The notes beneath the pieces were generated by a model that had not been told where the DNA came from, did no database searches, and worked only from the letters and a program-made list of their open reading frames with translations. Shown piece by piece: positions 35,487 through 45,629 of a stretch of DNA of 64,000 nucleotides; position 1 is the first letter of the stretch, and each line of letters begins with the position of its first letter. Origin of the DNA: Nocardia brasiliensis NBRC 14402 (GTDB lineage Bacteria; Actinomycetota; Actinomycetes; Mycobacteriales; Mycobacteriaceae); contig NZ_BAFT02000037.1 in NCBI RefSeq assembly GCF_000308475.2, forward strand, positions 37,871 to 101,870, read 5' to 3'. Made by a program: the position numbers and the translations under genes.

Positions 35487-37535
35487 GTGACCACCTCAGC
35501 CCGCAACAGCCCGGTGACTGTCGTTGTACAGGCCGGGACGACGGCGGGCGCCGCGGTACGCGAGGCCGGGCTGGCGACCAAGGGACCGGACACCATCGTC
35601 GTCGTGCGCGACGCCGAGGGTCTCAAGGACCTGTCCTGGACCCCGGACACCGACGTCGAGGTGCAGGCGATCGCCGCCGACACCGAGGACGGCCGCAGTG
35701 TCATCCGGCACTCCGCCGCCCATGTGCTCGCCCAGGCGGTGCAGCAGGAGTTCCCCGAGGCCAAGCTCGGCATCGGCCCGCCCATCAAGGACGGCTTCTA
35801 CTACGACTTCCAGGTCGACAAGCCGTTCACCCCGGAGGATCTGGCCAAGCTGGAATCCCGGATGAAGAAGATCGTCAAAGGCGCGCAGCGGTTTTCGCGC
35901 CGCGTGGTCGAGGTCGAGGACGCCCGCGTCGAACTGGCCAAGGAGCCGTTCAAGCTGGAGCTGATCAGCGACAAGTCCGGGATCGACGATCCCGAGGTGA
36001 TGGAGGTCGGCGGCAAAGAGCTGACCATCTACGACAACCTGGACCCGCGCACCGGGGAACGCGTGTGGGGCGATCTGTGTCGTGGCCCGCACATCCCGAC
36101 CACCAAGTTCATCCCGGCATTCAAACTCACCCGCAGCTCGGCCGCCTACTGGCGCGGCGATCAGGACCGGGAAGGCCTGCAGCGCATCTACGGCACCGCA
36201 TGGGAGTCGCAGGAGGCGCTCGACGAGTACCTGCACCTGCTGGCCGAGGCCGAGCGCCGCGACCACCGCAAGCTCGGCCTGGAACTCGACCTGTTCAGCT
36301 TCCCCGACGAGCTCGGCTCCGGCTTGCCGGTGTTCCATCCCAAGGGCGGCATCATCCGCAAGGAGATGGAGGAGTACTCGCGGCGCAGGCATGTCGCGGC
36401 GGGCTACGAATTCGTCAACACCCCGCACATCACCAAGGGCCACCTGTTCGAGGTCTCCGGTCACCTGGACTGGTACCGCGACGGCATGTTCCCGGCCATG
36501 CACCTGGACGCGGAGCTGAACGAAGACGGCACCGTCCGCAAGCCCGGCCAGGACTACTACGTCAAGCCGATGAACTGCCCGATGCACAACCTGATATTCC
36601 GTGCGCGCGGCCGGTCGTATCGGGAACTTCCGTTGCGGCTCTTCGAATTCGGCTCGGTGTACCGCTACGAGAAGTCCGGCGTCATCCACGGCCTCACCCG
36701 GGTGCGCGGCATGACCCAGGACGACGCGCACATCTACTGCACCAAAGAGCAGATGCACGCCGAACTGACCAGCACACTGGAGTTCGTGCTCGGTCTGCTG
36801 AAGGACTACGGTCTCGACGACTTCTACCTCGAGCTGTCCACCAAGGACCCGAAGAAGTTCGTCGGCTCCGACGAGATCTGGGAGGAGGCCACCGAGACGC
36901 TGTCCAAGGTGGCCTCGGCCTCCGGCCTGGAGCTGGTGCCGGATCCGGGCGGCGCCGCGTTCTACGGGCCGAAGATCTCCGTGCAGGCCAAGGACGCGCT
37001 GGGCCGCACCTGGCAGATGTCGACCATCCAGCTGGACTTCAACCTGCCGGAACGGTTCAACCTCGAGTACACCGCGTCCGACGGCACCAAGCAGCGGCCG
37101 GTGATGATCCACCGCGCGCTCTTCGGTTCCATCGAACGTTTCTTCGGCGTGCTCACCGAGCACTACGCGGGCGCGTTCCCGGCCTGGCTGTCGCCGGTGC
37201 AGGTGGTCGGCATCCCGGTCGCGGAAGCCTTTGCGCCGCACCTGGATCAGGTGATCGAGCGGCTGCAGGACGCGGGCGTGCGGGCGCAGGTCGACCGCAG
37301 CGACGACCGGATGCAGAAGAAGATCTTCAACAACACCGCGCAGAAGGTGCCGTTCATGCTGCTCGCGGGCGAGCGTGACGTCGCGGCCGGCGCGGTGAGC
37401 TTCCGGTTCCGCGACGGCACCCAGGTCAACGGGGTGCCGGTCGCGGACGCGGTGGCCACCATCGTGGCGTGGCTCGAGCACCGGGAGAACGCGTCACCGA
37501 CCGCTGAGGGCTTCGAGATCAAGGGCACAGGATGA
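35487..37535 (+). CDS. thrS: Threonyl-tRNA synthetase
   Basis: 682 residues from GTG 35487 after AAGGAGAG. The domain order is TGS-like, editing domain ([16 protein letters not shown] with the HxxxH metal-binding start), class II catalytic core with KPMNCPMH and FRYE-type sequences ([15 protein letters not shown]), and anticodon-binding domain. It charges tRNA-Thr in the cytoplasm. The next gene starts inside its stop codon (ATGA). A longer frame upstream to 35436 would run through the leader hairpin and lacks a better ribosome site. Confidence 0.97.
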   Translation: MTTSARNSPVTVVVQAGTTAGAAVREAGLATKGPDTIVVVRDAEGLKDLSWTPDTDVEVQAIAADTEDGRSVIRHSAAHVLAQAVQQEFPEAKLGIGPPIKDGFYYDFQVDKPFTPEDLAKLESRMKKIVKGAQRFSRRVVEVEDARVELAKEPFKLELISDKSGIDDPEVMEVGGKELTIYDNLDPRTGERVWGDLCRGPHIPTTKFIPAFKLTRSSAAYWRGDQDREGLQRIYGTAWESQEALDEYLHLLAEAERRDHRKLGLELDLFSFPDELGSGLPVFHPKGGIIRKEMEEYSRRRHVAAGYEFVNTPHITKGHLFEVSGHLDWYRDGMFPAMHLDAELNEDGTVRKPGQDYYVKPMNCPMHNLIFRARGRSYRELPLRLFEFGSVYRYEKSGVIHGLTRVRGMTQDDAHIYCTKEQMHAELTSTLEFVLGLLKDYGLDDFYLELSTKDPKKFVGSDEIWEEATETLSKVASASGLELVPDPGGAAFYGPKISVQAKDALGRTWQMSTIQLDFNLPERFNLEYTASDGTKQRPVMIHRALFGSIERFFGVLTEHYAGAFPAWLSPVQVVGIPVAEAFAPHLDQVIERLQDAGVRAQVDRSDDRMQKKIFNNTAQKVPFMLLAGERDVAAGAVSFRFRDGTQVNGVPVADAVATIVAWLEHRENASPTAEGFEIKGTG

Positions 37536-38125
37536 CCGAACGCACGGTGCCGGATGGCCTCGGCGAACTGAACGACGCCGGCGAACAGGGCAGCATCGTG
37601 GATCGCGGTGCGGGCGAACCGGATCGGTTGCAGCGGCTGTGGACGCCGTACCGGATGTCCTACATCGCGGAGGCCGCGGCCACCGATCCCAGCTCGACCG
37701 GGCATCCGTTCACCGACATCCCGAAGATGTCCGACGAGGACGGCCTGGTCATCGCGCGCGGCGAGCTGGTGTACGCGGTGCTCAATCTCTACCCGTACAA
37801 CCCCGGCCACATGATGGTGGTGCCGTACCGCAAGGTCGCCAACCTCGAGGATCTCACCGATCCCGAGAGCGCCGAGCTGATGGCGTTCACCCAGCAGGCC
37901 ATCCGGGTGATGAAGCGGGTGTCGCGGCCGCACGGGTTCAATGTCGGGCTGAATCTCGGCGGCGTGGCCGGGGGCTCGCTGGCCGACCACCTGCACCAGC
38001 ACATCGTGCCGCGCTGGGGTGGTGACGCCAACTTCATCACCGTGGTCGGCGGCGCGAAGGTGATGCCGCAGCTGCTGCGCGAGACGCGCGCGCTGCTGTC
38101 GGCGGCCTGGAAGGAAGTCGACTAG
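37532..38125 (+). CDS. HIT-domain protein, Ap4A phosphorylase-like
   Basis: 197 residues with the histidine triad [10 protein letters not shown] near the C-terminus and upstream [11 protein letters not shown]. It resembles M. tuberculosis Rv2613c, an atypical HIT enzyme that phosphorolyses diadenosine tetraphosphate, and occupies the same place between thrS and pgsA. Aminoacyl-tRNA synthetases make Ap4A, so co-expression with thrS is sensible. The ATGA overlap with thrS points to coupled translation. Confidence 0.9.
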   Translation: MTERTVPDGLGELNDAGEQGSIVDRGAGEPDRLQRLWTPYRMSYIAEAAATDPSSTGHPFTDIPKMSDEDGLVIARGELVYAVLNLYPYNPGHMMVVPYRKVANLEDLTDPESAELMAFTQQAIRVMKRVSRPHGFNVGLNLGGVAGGSLADHLHQHIVPRWGGDANFITVVGGAKVMPQLLRETRALLSAAWKEVD

Positions 38126-38127
38126 AA

Positions 38128-38823
38128 GTGCTGAGCTTCTTCGGCCGCGACACGTTCGCCAAAGCGACTGCGCCGCTGGGCAAAGCGCTGGTGAGCACCG
38201 GACTCACCCCGGATGCGGTGACGGTCATCGGCACCACCGCCTCGATCCTCGCCGCGGTTACCCTGTTCCCCACCGGGCATCTGTTCTGGGGAACCATGGT
38301 GATCTGGTTCTTCGTCATGTTCGACATGCTCGACGGCGCCATGGCCAGAGCGCGCGGCGGCGGCACGAAATACGGTGCGGTGCTCGACGCCACCTGCGAC
38401 CGGGTCGCCGACGGCGCGATCTTCGGCGGTCTGGCCTGGTGGGCGGTGTATCACGAGCACCATCAGCCGCTGTTCGCCGCGACGCTCGTGGTGCTGGTGA
38501 CCTCCCAGGTGATCTCGTACGCGAAGGCGCGCGCCGAAGCCAGCGGGCTGTCCGCCGACGGCGGCATCATCGAGCGCCCGGACCGGCTGATCATCGTGCT
38601 CGTCGGTGCCGGATTCACCGGAATCGGCGGATACTGGGGACTGGACTGGCTCACCTACGCGGTGCACGTCGCGATGTGGATCCTGGCGGTGCTCAGCATC
38701 GTCACGGTGTTCCAGCGGGTGCTCGCGGTCCGTAGATCCCCGGGCGCGCGGGACGTGATCACGCCCGCGCGGCCGGAAAACCCCACGGCGGGCACGGCGA
38801 ACGCGACGGAGCTGCCGTCGTGA
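38128..38823 (+). CDS. pgsA: Phosphatidylinositol phosphate synthase
   Basis: 231 residues from GTG 38128, two bases after the HIT gene stop. It has the CDP-alcohol phosphatidyltransferase motif DMLDGAMARARGGGTKYGA followed by VLDATCDR, giving the four metal-binding Asp, and about six transmembrane helices. In Mycobacteriales it joins CDP-diacylglycerol and inositol-1-phosphate at the membrane, the first step towards phosphatidylinositol mannosides. The next two genes continue that pathway. Confidence 0.93.
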   Translation: MLSFFGRDTFAKATAPLGKALVSTGLTPDAVTVIGTTASILAAVTLFPTGHLFWGTMVIWFFVMFDMLDGAMARARGGGTKYGAVLDATCDRVADGAIFGGLAWWAVYHEHHQPLFAATLVVLVTSQVISYAKARAEASGLSADGGIIERPDRLIIVLVGAGFTGIGGYWGLDWLTYAVHVAMWILAVLSIVTVFQRVLAVRRSPGARDVITPARPENPTAGTANATELPS

Positions 38824-38866
38824 GACTGCCGCCGGGTGCCGGTGGCGTGGTGTGGGAGGCAGGGGT

Positions 38867-39889
38867 ATGACATTCGGGGAGCGGATCGGCGACGCCGGGT
38901 ACGCAGCGGGCTGGCGGCTGGTGCGGGCATTGCCCGAATCCACGGCGCGACGATTGTTCGACTGGGGTGCGGATCGGGTGTCGCGCAAGGCCAATCGCGC
39001 CTTCCGCGCGGGCGGTGCGCCGAACCAGCTGCGCCGCAATCTTGCTCGCGTGCTCGGCGGCACTCCGGCCGACGTGCCGGACGAGCTGATCCAGGCGAGC
39101 ATGCGCTCCTACGCCCGATACTGGCGCGAGGCCTTCCGGCTGCCGTCGATGGACCACGCCGCGATCGGTGCGCTGCCGGTCGCCGGGACCGAACACCTCG
39201 AGGCGGGGCTGGCCGCCGGACGCGGGGTGATCCTGGTGCTGCCGCACTCCGGCAACTGGGACATGGCCGGGGTCTGGCTGGTGCAGAACCACGGCACCTT
39301 CGCCACTGTCAACGAACGTCTGAAGCCGGAGTCGCTGTACAAGCGATTCCTCGCCTACCGGGAGAGTCTCGGGTTCGAGGTGTTCCCGTTGACCGGCGGT
39401 GAGCAGCCGCCGTTCGTGCAGCTGACCGCGCGGCTGGCCGAGAACAAGGTCGTCTGCCTGATGGGGGAGCGCGACCTGACCGGGCGCGGCGTGCCCGTGA
39501 CCTTCTTCGGCGAGCGCACCTGGCTGCCGGCCGGCGCCGCCAAACTGGCCGCGCAGACCGGCGCGGCCATGCTGCCCGTGCACACCTGGTTCACCGCCGA
39601 CGGCGTGGAAGCTTGGGGTATGAAAGTCGAGGCGCCCGTGGATGTTTCGCAGGGAGTCGCGGTCGCCACCCAGACGCTGGCCGACCGGTTCGCCGCGAAC
39701 ATCGCGGCGCATCCGGCGGATTGGCATATGCTGCAACCGATGTGGGAGGGCGATCTGTCCGAAGAGCGGCTGGCCCGGATCGCGGCGGCGCAGCGCGAGC
39801 ACGGCGTGCCGGCACCCGGCAGCGCGGCCCCGGCCGAGGATTCGGCGGCGCGCACGGACACGACGGCGCCGACGGATGGGTCCGCATGA
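38867..39889 (+). CDS. PatA-like phosphatidylinositol mannoside acyltransferase
   Basis: 340 residues from ATG 38867 with GGGAGG upstream. It is a LpxL/HtrB-type acyltransferase with HSGNWD, the HxxxxD catalytic motif, near residue 124, and ERDLTGRGVPVTFFGE later. The syntenic M. tuberculosis gene Rv2611c encodes PatA, which acylates the mannose of PIM. The membrane-associated reaction uses acyl-CoA. The stop overlaps the pimA start (ATGA). Confidence 0.92.
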   Translation: MTFGERIGDAGYAAGWRLVRALPESTARRLFDWGADRVSRKANRAFRAGGAPNQLRRNLARVLGGTPADVPDELIQASMRSYARYWREAFRLPSMDHAAIGALPVAGTEHLEAGLAAGRGVILVLPHSGNWDMAGVWLVQNHGTFATVNERLKPESLYKRFLAYRESLGFEVFPLTGGEQPPFVQLTARLAENKVVCLMGERDLTGRGVPVTFFGERTWLPAGAAKLAAQTGAAMLPVHTWFTADGVEAWGMKVEAPVDVSQGVAVATQTLADRFAANIAAHPADWHMLQPMWEGDLSEERLARIAAAQREHGVPAPGSAAPAEDSAARTDTTAPTDGSA

Positions 39890-41010
39890 AAATCGGCATG
39901 GTCTGCCCGTATTCGTTCGACGTCCCCGGCGGCGTGCAGGCCCACGTGGTCGAGCTGGCCAGGGTGTTCATCGAGCGCGGCCATCGGGTGAGCGTGCTCG
40001 CGCCCGCCGCCGAGGACACCCCCCTGCCGGATTTCGTGGTGTCCGCCGGTCGCGCGGTGGCGATCCCGTACAACGGGTCGGTGGCGCGGCTGTCCTTCGG
40101 GCCCATGGCCTACACCAGGATTCGGCGCTGGATCGACGGCAACGATTTCGACGTGCTGCACATCCATGAGCCGAACGCGCCGAGCCTGTCGATGCTCGCG
40201 TTGAAGATCGCCGAGGGGCCGATCGTCGCGACCTTCCACACCTCGACCACGAAATCGTTGGTGCTCAGCACTTTTCAGGGCGTGCTGCGGCCCTATCACG
40301 AGAAGATCAGCGGCCGCATCGCCGTCTCCGAGCTGGCGCGGCGCTGGCAGGTGGAGGCGCTCGGCTCCGATGCCGTGGAGATTCCCAACGGCGTCGACGT
40401 GCCCGCGTTCGCACGGGCGCCGATGCTGCCCGGCTATCCGCGCCCGGGTCGCAGCGTGCTGTTCCTCGGCCGCTACGACGAGCCGCGCAAGGGGATGGAC
40501 GTGCTGCTCGGCGCGCTGCCCGCGCTGGTGCGCAAGCATCCCGACCTGGAGATCCTCATCGTCGGCCGCGGTGACGAGGAACGGCTGCGCCGCGAGGCCG
40601 GCACGAATGCCGGACATCTGCGCTTCCTCGGGCAGGTGTCGGACGCGGAGAAGGCCTCGGCGATGCGCAGCGCCGACGTCTACGTCGCGCCCAACCTCGG
40701 CGGGGAAAGCTTCGGCATCATCCTGATCGAGGCGATGGCGGCCGGAACCGCGGTGGTGGCAAGCGAATTGGACGCCTTCCGCCGGGTGCTGCGCGACGGC
40801 GCGGCGGGAGTGCTGGTGCCCGTGGGTGATTCGGCCGCGCTGGCGACCGCCATCGACGACATGCTCACCGACGACGCACGGCGCGCGGCGCTGGTGCACA
40901 CCGCCACCCAGGTGGTCGGCGAATACGACTGGCCGGTGGTGGCCGAGCAGATCCTGCGGGTCTACGAGACGGTGACCGTCGGCGACACCAGGGTGCGGGC
41001 CGCCGGATGA
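39886..41010 (+). CDS. pimA: Phosphatidylinositol alpha-mannosyltransferase
   Basis: 374 residues, GT-B fold, GT4 family. The N-terminal PGGVQAHVVELA glycine-rich loop and the C-terminal nucleotide-sugar site with GGESFGIILIEAMAAGTAVVAS are typical. PimA transfers the first mannose from GDP-mannose to phosphatidylinositol on the cytoplasmic face. ATGA overlaps join it to the acyltransferase gene before it and the Nudix gene after it. Confidence 0.95.
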   Translation: MKIGMVCPYSFDVPGGVQAHVVELARVFIERGHRVSVLAPAAEDTPLPDFVVSAGRAVAIPYNGSVARLSFGPMAYTRIRRWIDGNDFDVLHIHEPNAPSLSMLALKIAEGPIVATFHTSTTKSLVLSTFQGVLRPYHEKISGRIAVSELARRWQVEALGSDAVEIPNGVDVPAFARAPMLPGYPRPGRSVLFLGRYDEPRKGMDVLLGALPALVRKHPDLEILIVGRGDEERLRREAGTNAGHLRFLGQVSDAEKASAMRSADVYVAPNLGGESFGIILIEAMAAGTAVVASELDAFRRVLRDGAAGVLVPVGDSAALATAIDDMLTDDARRAALVHTATQVVGEYDWPVVAEQILRVYETVTVGDTRVRAAG

Positions 41011-42053
41011 TCACCTTCTCCGCGACCACGGTCCTCGTTCTCGCGCTGATCGCCGCGGTCGTCATCGCGATCGGTCTCTGGGCGTACTCGACCGCGAACC
41101 GGCTCGACCGGCTGCACGTGCGCTCCGACCAATCCTGGCAGGCGCTCGACGCCGCGCTGTCGCGGCGGGCGGTGGTGGCCAGGGCGGTCGCCTCCGCGCT
41201 CGCCGATCCGGGTTCGGATCCGGCGACGCTCGACCGGGCCAAGCTCTTGGCGGTACTCGCAGACCGGGCCGAGCGCGCCGGGCGCCTCGACCGGGAAGCG
41301 GTGGAAAACCAGCTCTCCGCAGCACTTTCGGCGGTCGACAGCGCACAGCTGCGGCCGCAGATGGTGGCCGAGCTCGCCGACGCCGAAGCCCGCGTGCTCA
41401 TCGCCCGGCGGTTCCACAACGACGCGGTCCGCGACACGCTCGCGCTGCGCACCCGCAGGCCGGTCCGCATCCTGCACCTCGGCGGCACCGCCCCGTTGCC
41501 CACGTATTTCGAGATCACCGAGCGGGCCACCCCGGCCGCCGCGACCGGGCTCGACGTCGACACGACCCGCACCACCGCCCGGATCGTGCTGTTCGACGAG
41601 AACGATCGCACCCTGCTGATGCGCGGCAACGATCCCAAGACGCCCGATACCTCGTTCTGGTTCACCGTCGGCGGCGGCGTGGAGCCGGGGGAGAGCCTGC
41701 GCGACGCGGCCGTGCGCGAGCTGTACGAGGAGACGGGGTACAAGGCGGACCCGGAAAGTCTGCGCGGACCCCTCTGGCGCCGGGTCGCGGTGTTTCCCTT
41801 CGACGGCGACCTCATCCGCTCCGAAGAACTCTTCTTCGCGCTGCGCGTCCCGGGCTACGAACCGCAGGCCACGAATCTCACTGCGATAGAACGTCGTTCG
41901 ATCACCGGCAACAAGTGGTGCACGGCGGCCGACATCGTCGCGCTGGACCGCTCCGGCGAAACCGTCTACCCCTACAACCTCGATGAGCTGCTCGCTGAAG
42001 CGGCCGCGGCGGCCTCCGCCACCACCGATCCGGAAGTCCGCTCCATTCGCTAG
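41007..42053 (+). CDS. Membrane-anchored Nudix hydrolase with LemA-like N-terminus
   Basis: 348 residues. One N-terminal transmembrane helix (about 7-28) is followed by a helical LemA-like region of about 130 residues. A Nudix domain from about 190 has a full Nudix box, GGGVEPGESLRDAAVRELYE followed by ETGY. The same gene (Rv2609c) ends the PIM operon in M. tuberculosis. Nudix enzymes cleave nucleoside-diphosphate-linked substrates; the target here is unknown, but a GDP-mannose or CDP-lipid link would fit the operon. Confidence 0.88.
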   Translation: MITFSATTVLVLALIAAVVIAIGLWAYSTANRLDRLHVRSDQSWQALDAALSRRAVVARAVASALADPGSDPATLDRAKLLAVLADRAERAGRLDREAVENQLSAALSAVDSAQLRPQMVAELADAEARVLIARRFHNDAVRDTLALRTRRPVRILHLGGTAPLPTYFEITERATPAAATGLDVDTTRTTARIVLFDENDRTLLMRGNDPKTPDTSFWFTVGGGVEPGESLRDAAVRELYEETGYKADPESLRGPLWRRVAVFPFDGDLIRSEELFFALRVPGYEPQATNLTAIERRSITGNKWCTAADIVALDRSGETVYPYNLDELLAEAAAAASATTDPEVRSIR

Positions 42054-42157
42054 TTTTCGCGTCGGCGGGTGTGATGTGGTTCACGATCGTGCTACGGTCG
42101 CGACTGGATCGGCGCGGCATGGGTAGTGCTACTGGAACGGCACGCTCGGTGCTGCGG

Positions 42158-42177
42158 TCCCCGCGTCACCGCGGGGA
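42158..42177 (+). other. Hairpin in the leader of a small ORF
   Basis: TCCCCGCG-TCAC-CGCGGGGA, a perfect eight-base-pair stem with four-base loop, lies 15 bases before a GGAGGT ribosome site. It could stabilise the mRNA or control translation of the small ORF at 42209. Confidence 0.4.
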
Positions 42178-42208
42178 GAACGTTGGGCTCGCGGAGGTAA
42201 CCAAGTAC

Positions 42209-42301
42209 ATGTCCTACCTGTTGTTCGATTTCCTGCTGCCGATCATCGGCCCGTCCGCCGCCGAGTATTGGGCTTCGATCTTCGTGGTCGGCCCGCTGTG
42301 A
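42209..42301 (+). CDS. Probable 30-residue hydrophobic small protein
   Basis: A small ORF starting MSYLLFDFLLP and ending SIFVVGPL, mostly hydrophobic, so a membrane peptide is likely. GGAGGT (42193-42198) lies ten bases before the ATG, a leader hairpin lies upstream, and a long-stem hairpin (42326-42368) follows 25 bases after the stop. It fills part of the 555-base gap between the PIM operon and pdxS. I recognise no family. A spurious ORF cannot be ruled out, but site, hairpin and terminator together make a small gene plausible. Confidence 0.45.
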   Translation: MSYLLFDFLLPIIGPSAAEYWASIFVVGPL

Positions 42302-42325
42302 GCGGTTCCCGGTAGTACGTCTCGC

Positions 42326-42368
42326 GAGTCCCGGCTTTTCATCCCGCATGCGGTGAGAGCCGGGACTC
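42326..42368 (+). terminator. Long-stem hairpin, likely terminator
   Basis: GAGTCCCGGCT (42326-42336) pairs perfectly with 42358-42368 across a 21-base loop. It separates the small ORF from pdxS. The remaining 240 bases to pdxS hold a GCCAGTC/GACTGGC inverted repeat near 42502-42523 and TAGAAT at 42548-42553, a possible pdxS -10; I see no further gene. Confidence 0.55.
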
Positions 42369-42608
42369 TGCGTGTGTGCGGATCGGTGCCCGGGGCGGTC
42401 GGCGCGCTGGAAGTTAGCGAAGCGGCCGAGCGACCCGCGGAAGCTGCGATCGGACCGGTCCAGTACGGGCCTCGGCGGGCATCCTCGCTGGTAGCCGACA
42501 AGGCCAGTCATCTCCGACTGGCTATCAAGTGGCCTGGGTGGCCCGCATAGAATTGGGTCGATTCGATCCCTTGCGACCCGATTGGCGCAGATGACCCAGG
42601 AGTTTGCC

Positions 42609-43511
<903 letters not shown>

Positions 43512-43542
43512 GTGCTCGCCCGACGCGGGCATGACATGCGCA

Positions 43543-43571
43543 CGAGCAGGGGCCTGCCAGGTCCCTGCTCG
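43543..43571 (+). terminator. Hairpin terminator after pdxS
   Basis: CGAGCAGGG (43543-43551) pairs perfectly with CCCTGCTCG (43563-43571) across an 11-base loop, followed by TTCTGCGTTT. Confidence 0.7.
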
Positions 43572-43735
43572 TTCTGCGTTTCGGCGGCGACTCTGTCCCC
43601 GGCCACAGACGGGCCTTACTGTTTCCACAATTGCGTTGACTACCTTCGCGTTTCGATGCCCGTCGACGCCGTTGGGTGGTTGGTGCCGCATCACTGTCAG
43701 GTGACCTGTACCAGCCGAGCGCAAAGGACGAGTAG

Positions 43736-44230
43736 TTGAAGCTTCGTAAGACCGGACGTATGGCGATCGCCGGCCTGGCCGTGGTGGCCGCCCTGGGGCT
43801 CACGGCCTGTGGTAGCGACGATCCGAAAGATCCGCCCAAGCCCTCGCGCACCACTACCAGCGCGACCGCCGCGCCGAACCTCCCCGTCACGCCCACCGCC
43901 GACCAGCTCAACGCCCTGCTGCAGCGCGCCCTGGACCCCGCGGTGCCGAGCGCGGAGAAGCTGGAACTCGTCCAAGGCATCGAAGCCGACCCCGACCTGC
44001 CCAACCGCCTCGCCCAGGCCTACAAGGACGCGAACGCCAAGGCCGAGGTCGTCGGCGTCACCGCCTTCGGCGAATCCGTCAGCGCCCAAGCGAAATTCAC
44101 CATCGGCGACCAAACCAACATGGTCGACGTCCCCTTCGTCGCCGACGGCGGCAAATGGAAGGTCCAGAAAACCTGGGCCTGCCAAGCCCTAACCACCCTC
44201 GGCCAGCAATCCCCAGCCTGCGCAGCCTGA
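43736..44230 (+). CDS. Secreted lipoprotein, MTB12-like
   Basis: 164 residues. The N-terminus has Lys/Arg, a hydrophobic core and the lipobox LTAC (Cys at about 25), so it should be lipid-anchored outside the membrane. A Thr/Pro-rich linker follows, then a compact domain (PTADQLNALLQRALDP to the end) resembling the low-molecular-weight antigen MTB12 family. The two Cys near the C-terminus (WACQALTTLGQQSPAC) may form a disulfide. The TTG start is chosen because AAAGGA precedes it and it keeps the charged N-region. Function unknown. Confidence 0.75.
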   Translation: MKLRKTGRMAIAGLAVVAALGLTACGSDDPKDPPKPSRTTTSATAAPNLPVTPTADQLNALLQRALDPAVPSAEKLELVQGIEADPDLPNRLAQAYKDANAKAEVVGVTAFGESVSAQAKFTIGDQTNMVDVPFVADGGKWKVQKTWACQALTTLGQQSPACAA

Positions 44231-44266
44231 CCCCTACCGGACACCCGGCGTCATTCACGTTGTCCG

Positions 44267-44704
44267 TCAGCGAAAGTGCGTGGAAAGGCGTGCGCACAAG
44301 GAGATCAGGTCTGTTGCAGTGATGCGCGGCCCGTCGGGCCACGAGTCGACGTCGTGCCATGGGATAGCCGCCGGAGTGCCTGGGGGACGGGCGAATACGC
44401 GTTGGTGGAAGTGCGGGACCGACCGCCCGGTGACCGTTGAGAAGACCAATTCTGGTGCTAGTTCTTCTTGTAGCGCTCGGGCGGCGCGGGTTGTCGCGCG
44501 GCCGACCGCAGCCGCTTCCTGGTCGGTGAGCGACGCGAGGTTCGGCGTGTGCCTACGGGTTTCTATCAGCAGATAGCCGGGGACGGGTTGCCGTCTGCCG
44601 AGCGATCTATGGGTGACGATCACCAGGTCGTCCGTATAGATCAGCGGACGTAGTAGAGGGCTGAGTCCCCGGTGTTTGGTGCAGACCTGGCATTCGCTCT
44701 CCAC
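44267..44704 (-). CDS. HIT-family protein with an altered third histidine
   Basis: 145 residues. An N-terminal CQVC pair and the C-terminal VPHFHQRVFARPPG identify a HIT-fold protein. The triad pattern HxHxH reads HFHQR, so the third His is Arg while the middle, nucleophilic His remains. Such enzymes hydrolyse or transfer nucleotides. It is convergent with the lipoprotein gene (36 bases). A start at 44704 is used; no strong ribosome site is visible. Confidence 0.75.
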   Translation of the reverse strand: MESECQVCTKHRGLSPLLRPLIYTDDLVIVTHRSLGRRQPVPGYLLIETRRHTPNLASLTDQEAAAVGRATTRAARALQEELAPELVFSTVTGRSVPHFHQRVFARPPGTPAAIPWHDVDSWPDGPRITATDLISLCARLSTHFR

Positions 44705-44833
44705 GGCGTCACAGTACCGAGGCTCGATGCCCGGGGGAGATCGTCGAGAACATGTTGTTACCTAGATATTCGCATCTGACTATGTCTACGCGGCATTGCG
44801 TGATCAGGTGAAAGGCGAAAAGAAGCAGGGAGG

Positions 44834-45499
44834 TCAGTCGGGGAGACGGAGGGCTGGGCGGGTGGGGTGGTCCCAGCGGGTGAAGAAGGTTGGGGTGGTG
44901 GGGGTTTCGTGGTGGTGGCGGAGGGCGGGGAGGGTCCAGTGGAGGTCGGGTGGGGTGGTGCGGCGCAGGGCCGGTTCGGACATGTCGAGGCGGATGCTGA
45001 GGTCGAAGGGGAGGGAGCGGCCGAGCAGCATGGGGCCCGCGATCAGTAGGACGGTGGCGGGGAGGGCGGTTCGGATGGTGGCGCGGGCGGAACGGTCGGT
45101 GGTCTCGTCCCAGAGGGCGGGCAGCCAACGGCCGTCGGCATGCAGCGCGTCGATCGCTTCGCGGCGCAGCGCGTCATAGTCGAACCACGCGGTGCGGTAG
45201 GACAATTCGTCGCTGCCGAACTCCATGCGCAGCGAAGCCGGACGCACATAGTCGTGCAGCGAAACCACCTCCGCGGGCCGGCCTGTGTCGCGCAGTGCGT
45301 CGGCGATCCGCCGCGCGAACTCGACGGGCGCCGCGGCATCCGCCCCGTCCACGGCGACCACCCGATGCCCGCCCAGCTCTCGCAACCGATCGACAACCTG
45401 CGCGACGAGAGCTTCCTGCGTGATCGGAACGAACTGCGGCACCACCCCATCCAACAGGAACCCGAAGCGAGCTCGCCGCGGTGTCCAGGGTTCCCGCAC
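44834..45499 (-). CDS. Uridine-kinase-like protein without a P-loop
   Basis: About 221 residues. The fold resembles actinobacterial uridine-kinase-like proteins (RVVAVDG, then a helix, later ALPATVLLIAGPMLLGR and RLDMSEPALRRTTP). Where the GxxGxGK(S/T) P-loop should follow VVAVDG, the text reads ADAAAPVEFARR, so nucleotide binding is doubtful. The GTG at 45499 lies in a short repeated sequence and is uncertain; an internal GTG is possible. The 129 bases between this gene and the HIT gene hold nothing I recognise. Confidence 0.65.
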   Translation of the reverse strand: MREPWTPRRARFGFLLDGVVPQFVPITQEALVAQVVDRLRELGGHRVVAVDGADAAAPVEFARRIADALRDTGRPAEVVSLHDYVRPASLRMEFGSDELSYRTAWFDYDALRREAIDALHADGRWLPALWDETTDRSARATIRTALPATVLLIAGPMLLGRSLPFDLSIRLDMSEPALRRTTPPDLHWTLPALRHHHETPTTPTFFTRWDHPTRPALRLPD

Positions 45500-45629
45500 C
45501 CTTTTCGTGTTCCCGCACCGTGACTCGCCGCGTGACTCGCCGTGTTCGGCGTCGAATGGGGTGCGGGAGTGTGTGGGGGACCTGGTAGCCGGGGGTGGGC
45601 TGGGCGGCGGGGGGAGTTAATCTCAGCCC

